The notes beneath the pieces are model-generated. The model searched no databases and had not been told where the DNA came from. It saw nothing but the letters and a program-made list of their open reading frames with translations. From Pseudooceanicola sp. (lineage in GTDB: Bacteria; Pseudomonadota; Alphaproteobacteria; Rhodobacterales; Rhodobacteraceae): DNA of 43,510 nucleotides. Position 1 is the first letter of the stretch. Each line of letters starts with the position of its first letter. Below, in pieces: positions 42,960 through 43,510 of this stretch. The stretch covers positions 1 through 43,510 of the forward strand of contig PAPR01000055.1 in the NCBI GenBank assembly GCA_002709085.1, written 5' to 3'. Both the position numbers and the translations under genes were made by a program.

Positions 42960-43430
42960 ATGCCGCAAAGACAGCTCGATAGAATAGACCGCAAAATCCT
43001 CCGTGAACTTCAGGCGGATGGCAAATTGACCAATGTTGAGTTGGCCGCGCGGATAGGGCTGTCACCATCGCCCTGCCTGGCGCGTGTGCGCCAGCTTGAA
43101 CGCGACGGCGTTCTGCGCGGCTACGTCGCCCTGGCGGATCCCGAAGCTCTCGGGCTGACCATGACGGTGTTCATACAGGTCACGCTGGAGCGGCAAATTG
43201 AAAAAGCCTTGAGCAACTTTGAGACCAGGATGAACGCATTCCCCGAGGTGATGGAGTGCTATCTCATGACCGGAGACAGCGATTATCTCGTCCGCCTGGT
43301 GGTGCCCGACCTCGCCGCGCTGGAGCGTTTCATACTCAGTGAGCTGACCACCATTCCCGGTGTCGCAAATATCCGGTCGAGTTTCGCATTGAAGCAGGTG
43401 AAGTACAAAACCGCATTGCCCGCTGAGTGA
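42960..43430 (+). CDS. Lrp/AsnC family transcriptional regulator
   Basis: 156 residues from ATG 42960. The N-terminal wHTH is [41 protein letters not shown], followed by [13 protein letters not shown]. The C-terminal RAM ligand-binding fold (about 65-150) has [33 protein letters not shown] and the end [17 protein letters not shown]. Such proteins form octamers and sense amino acids or related 2-oxoacids. Divergent placement from aceE-aceF-lpdA, with a CGGTA site cluster between them, makes it the likely regulator of that operon. The upstream gap has no strong Shine-Dalgarno; only TTGGA lies about 13 bases before the ATG. No gene follows in the last 80 bases. Confidence 0.92.
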   Translation: MPQRQLDRIDRKILRELQADGKLTNVELAARIGLSPSPCLARVRQLERDGVLRGYVALADPEALGLTMTVFIQVTLERQIEKALSNFETRMNAFPEVMECYLMTGDSDYLVRLVVPDLAALERFILSELTTIPGVANIRSSFALKQVKYKTALPAE

Positions 43431-43510
43431 TCGGTCCGGGAAGGCTTGGATCACAGGCGTTTTCAGTGAGGTGCGGATCGGCGTTCAACTGAGGGAGCTA
43501 TACGGCGAGC

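Overview
The window is high-GC, gene-dense chromosomal DNA from an alphaproteobacterium, most likely of the family Rhodobacteraceae (Roseobacter group). This rests on recognised proteins and gene order: HdaA instead of Hda, a short ProS, the perM-hdaA-ppk1-ppx block, lolC-lolD directly after proS, an LdtR-type MarR protein, and pccA close to methylmalonyl-CoA mutase. Nearly every base is assigned to a gene. I saw no rRNA, tRNA, CRISPR array, intact insertion sequence or phage.

Layout. 1-5 kb: the propionyl-CoA route (biotin/ATP subunit of propionyl-CoA carboxylase, cut by the window edge, then methylmalonyl-CoA mutase) around a small secreted DUF4174 protein. 5-7.8 kb: acetyltransferase, TerB-DnaJ protein, endonuclease/phosphatase-fold protein and a small secreted protein. 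7.8-13.6 kb, minus strand: perM, hdaA, ppk1, ppx, combining replication control and polyphosphate metabolism. 13.8-18.5 kb, plus strand: ion channel, proS, DUF2937, lolC, lolD. 18.5-19.4 kb: a low-GC BRCT-domain gene that looks inserted. 19.4-27.4 kb: parE, MATE exporter, aspartate aminotransferase, XRE regulator, sdhE, ldtR, DUF1194 and glyoxalase I. 27.6-28.5 kb: thyA.

28.5-36.7 kb is an accessory catabolic segment: a crotonase remnant, an HMG-CoA lyase family enzyme, a GntR/UTRA regulator, a two-subunit acyl-CoA dehydrogenase, and a TRAP-TAXI importer (fused permease plus binding protein). Four similar 16-bp sites centred on YC|GAA lie in front of the GntR gene (two sites), the TRAP-TAXI operon and the acyl-CoA dehydrogenase operon. 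I read these as a previously unnoted small regulon for uptake and CoA-dependent breakdown of an unknown carboxylic acid.

37.2-43.4 kb carries a complete homodimeric-E1 2-oxoacid dehydrogenase operon (aceE-aceF-lpdA, minus strand) with a divergent Lrp/AsnC regulator. This arrangement resembles substrate-responsive 2-oxoacid dehydrogenases, so 2-oxobutyrate is an alternative substrate to pyruvate. If so, its product propionyl-CoA would feed the carboxylase and mutase at the start of the window.

All functional calls come from reading protein sequences and motifs by eye. No database search was run.
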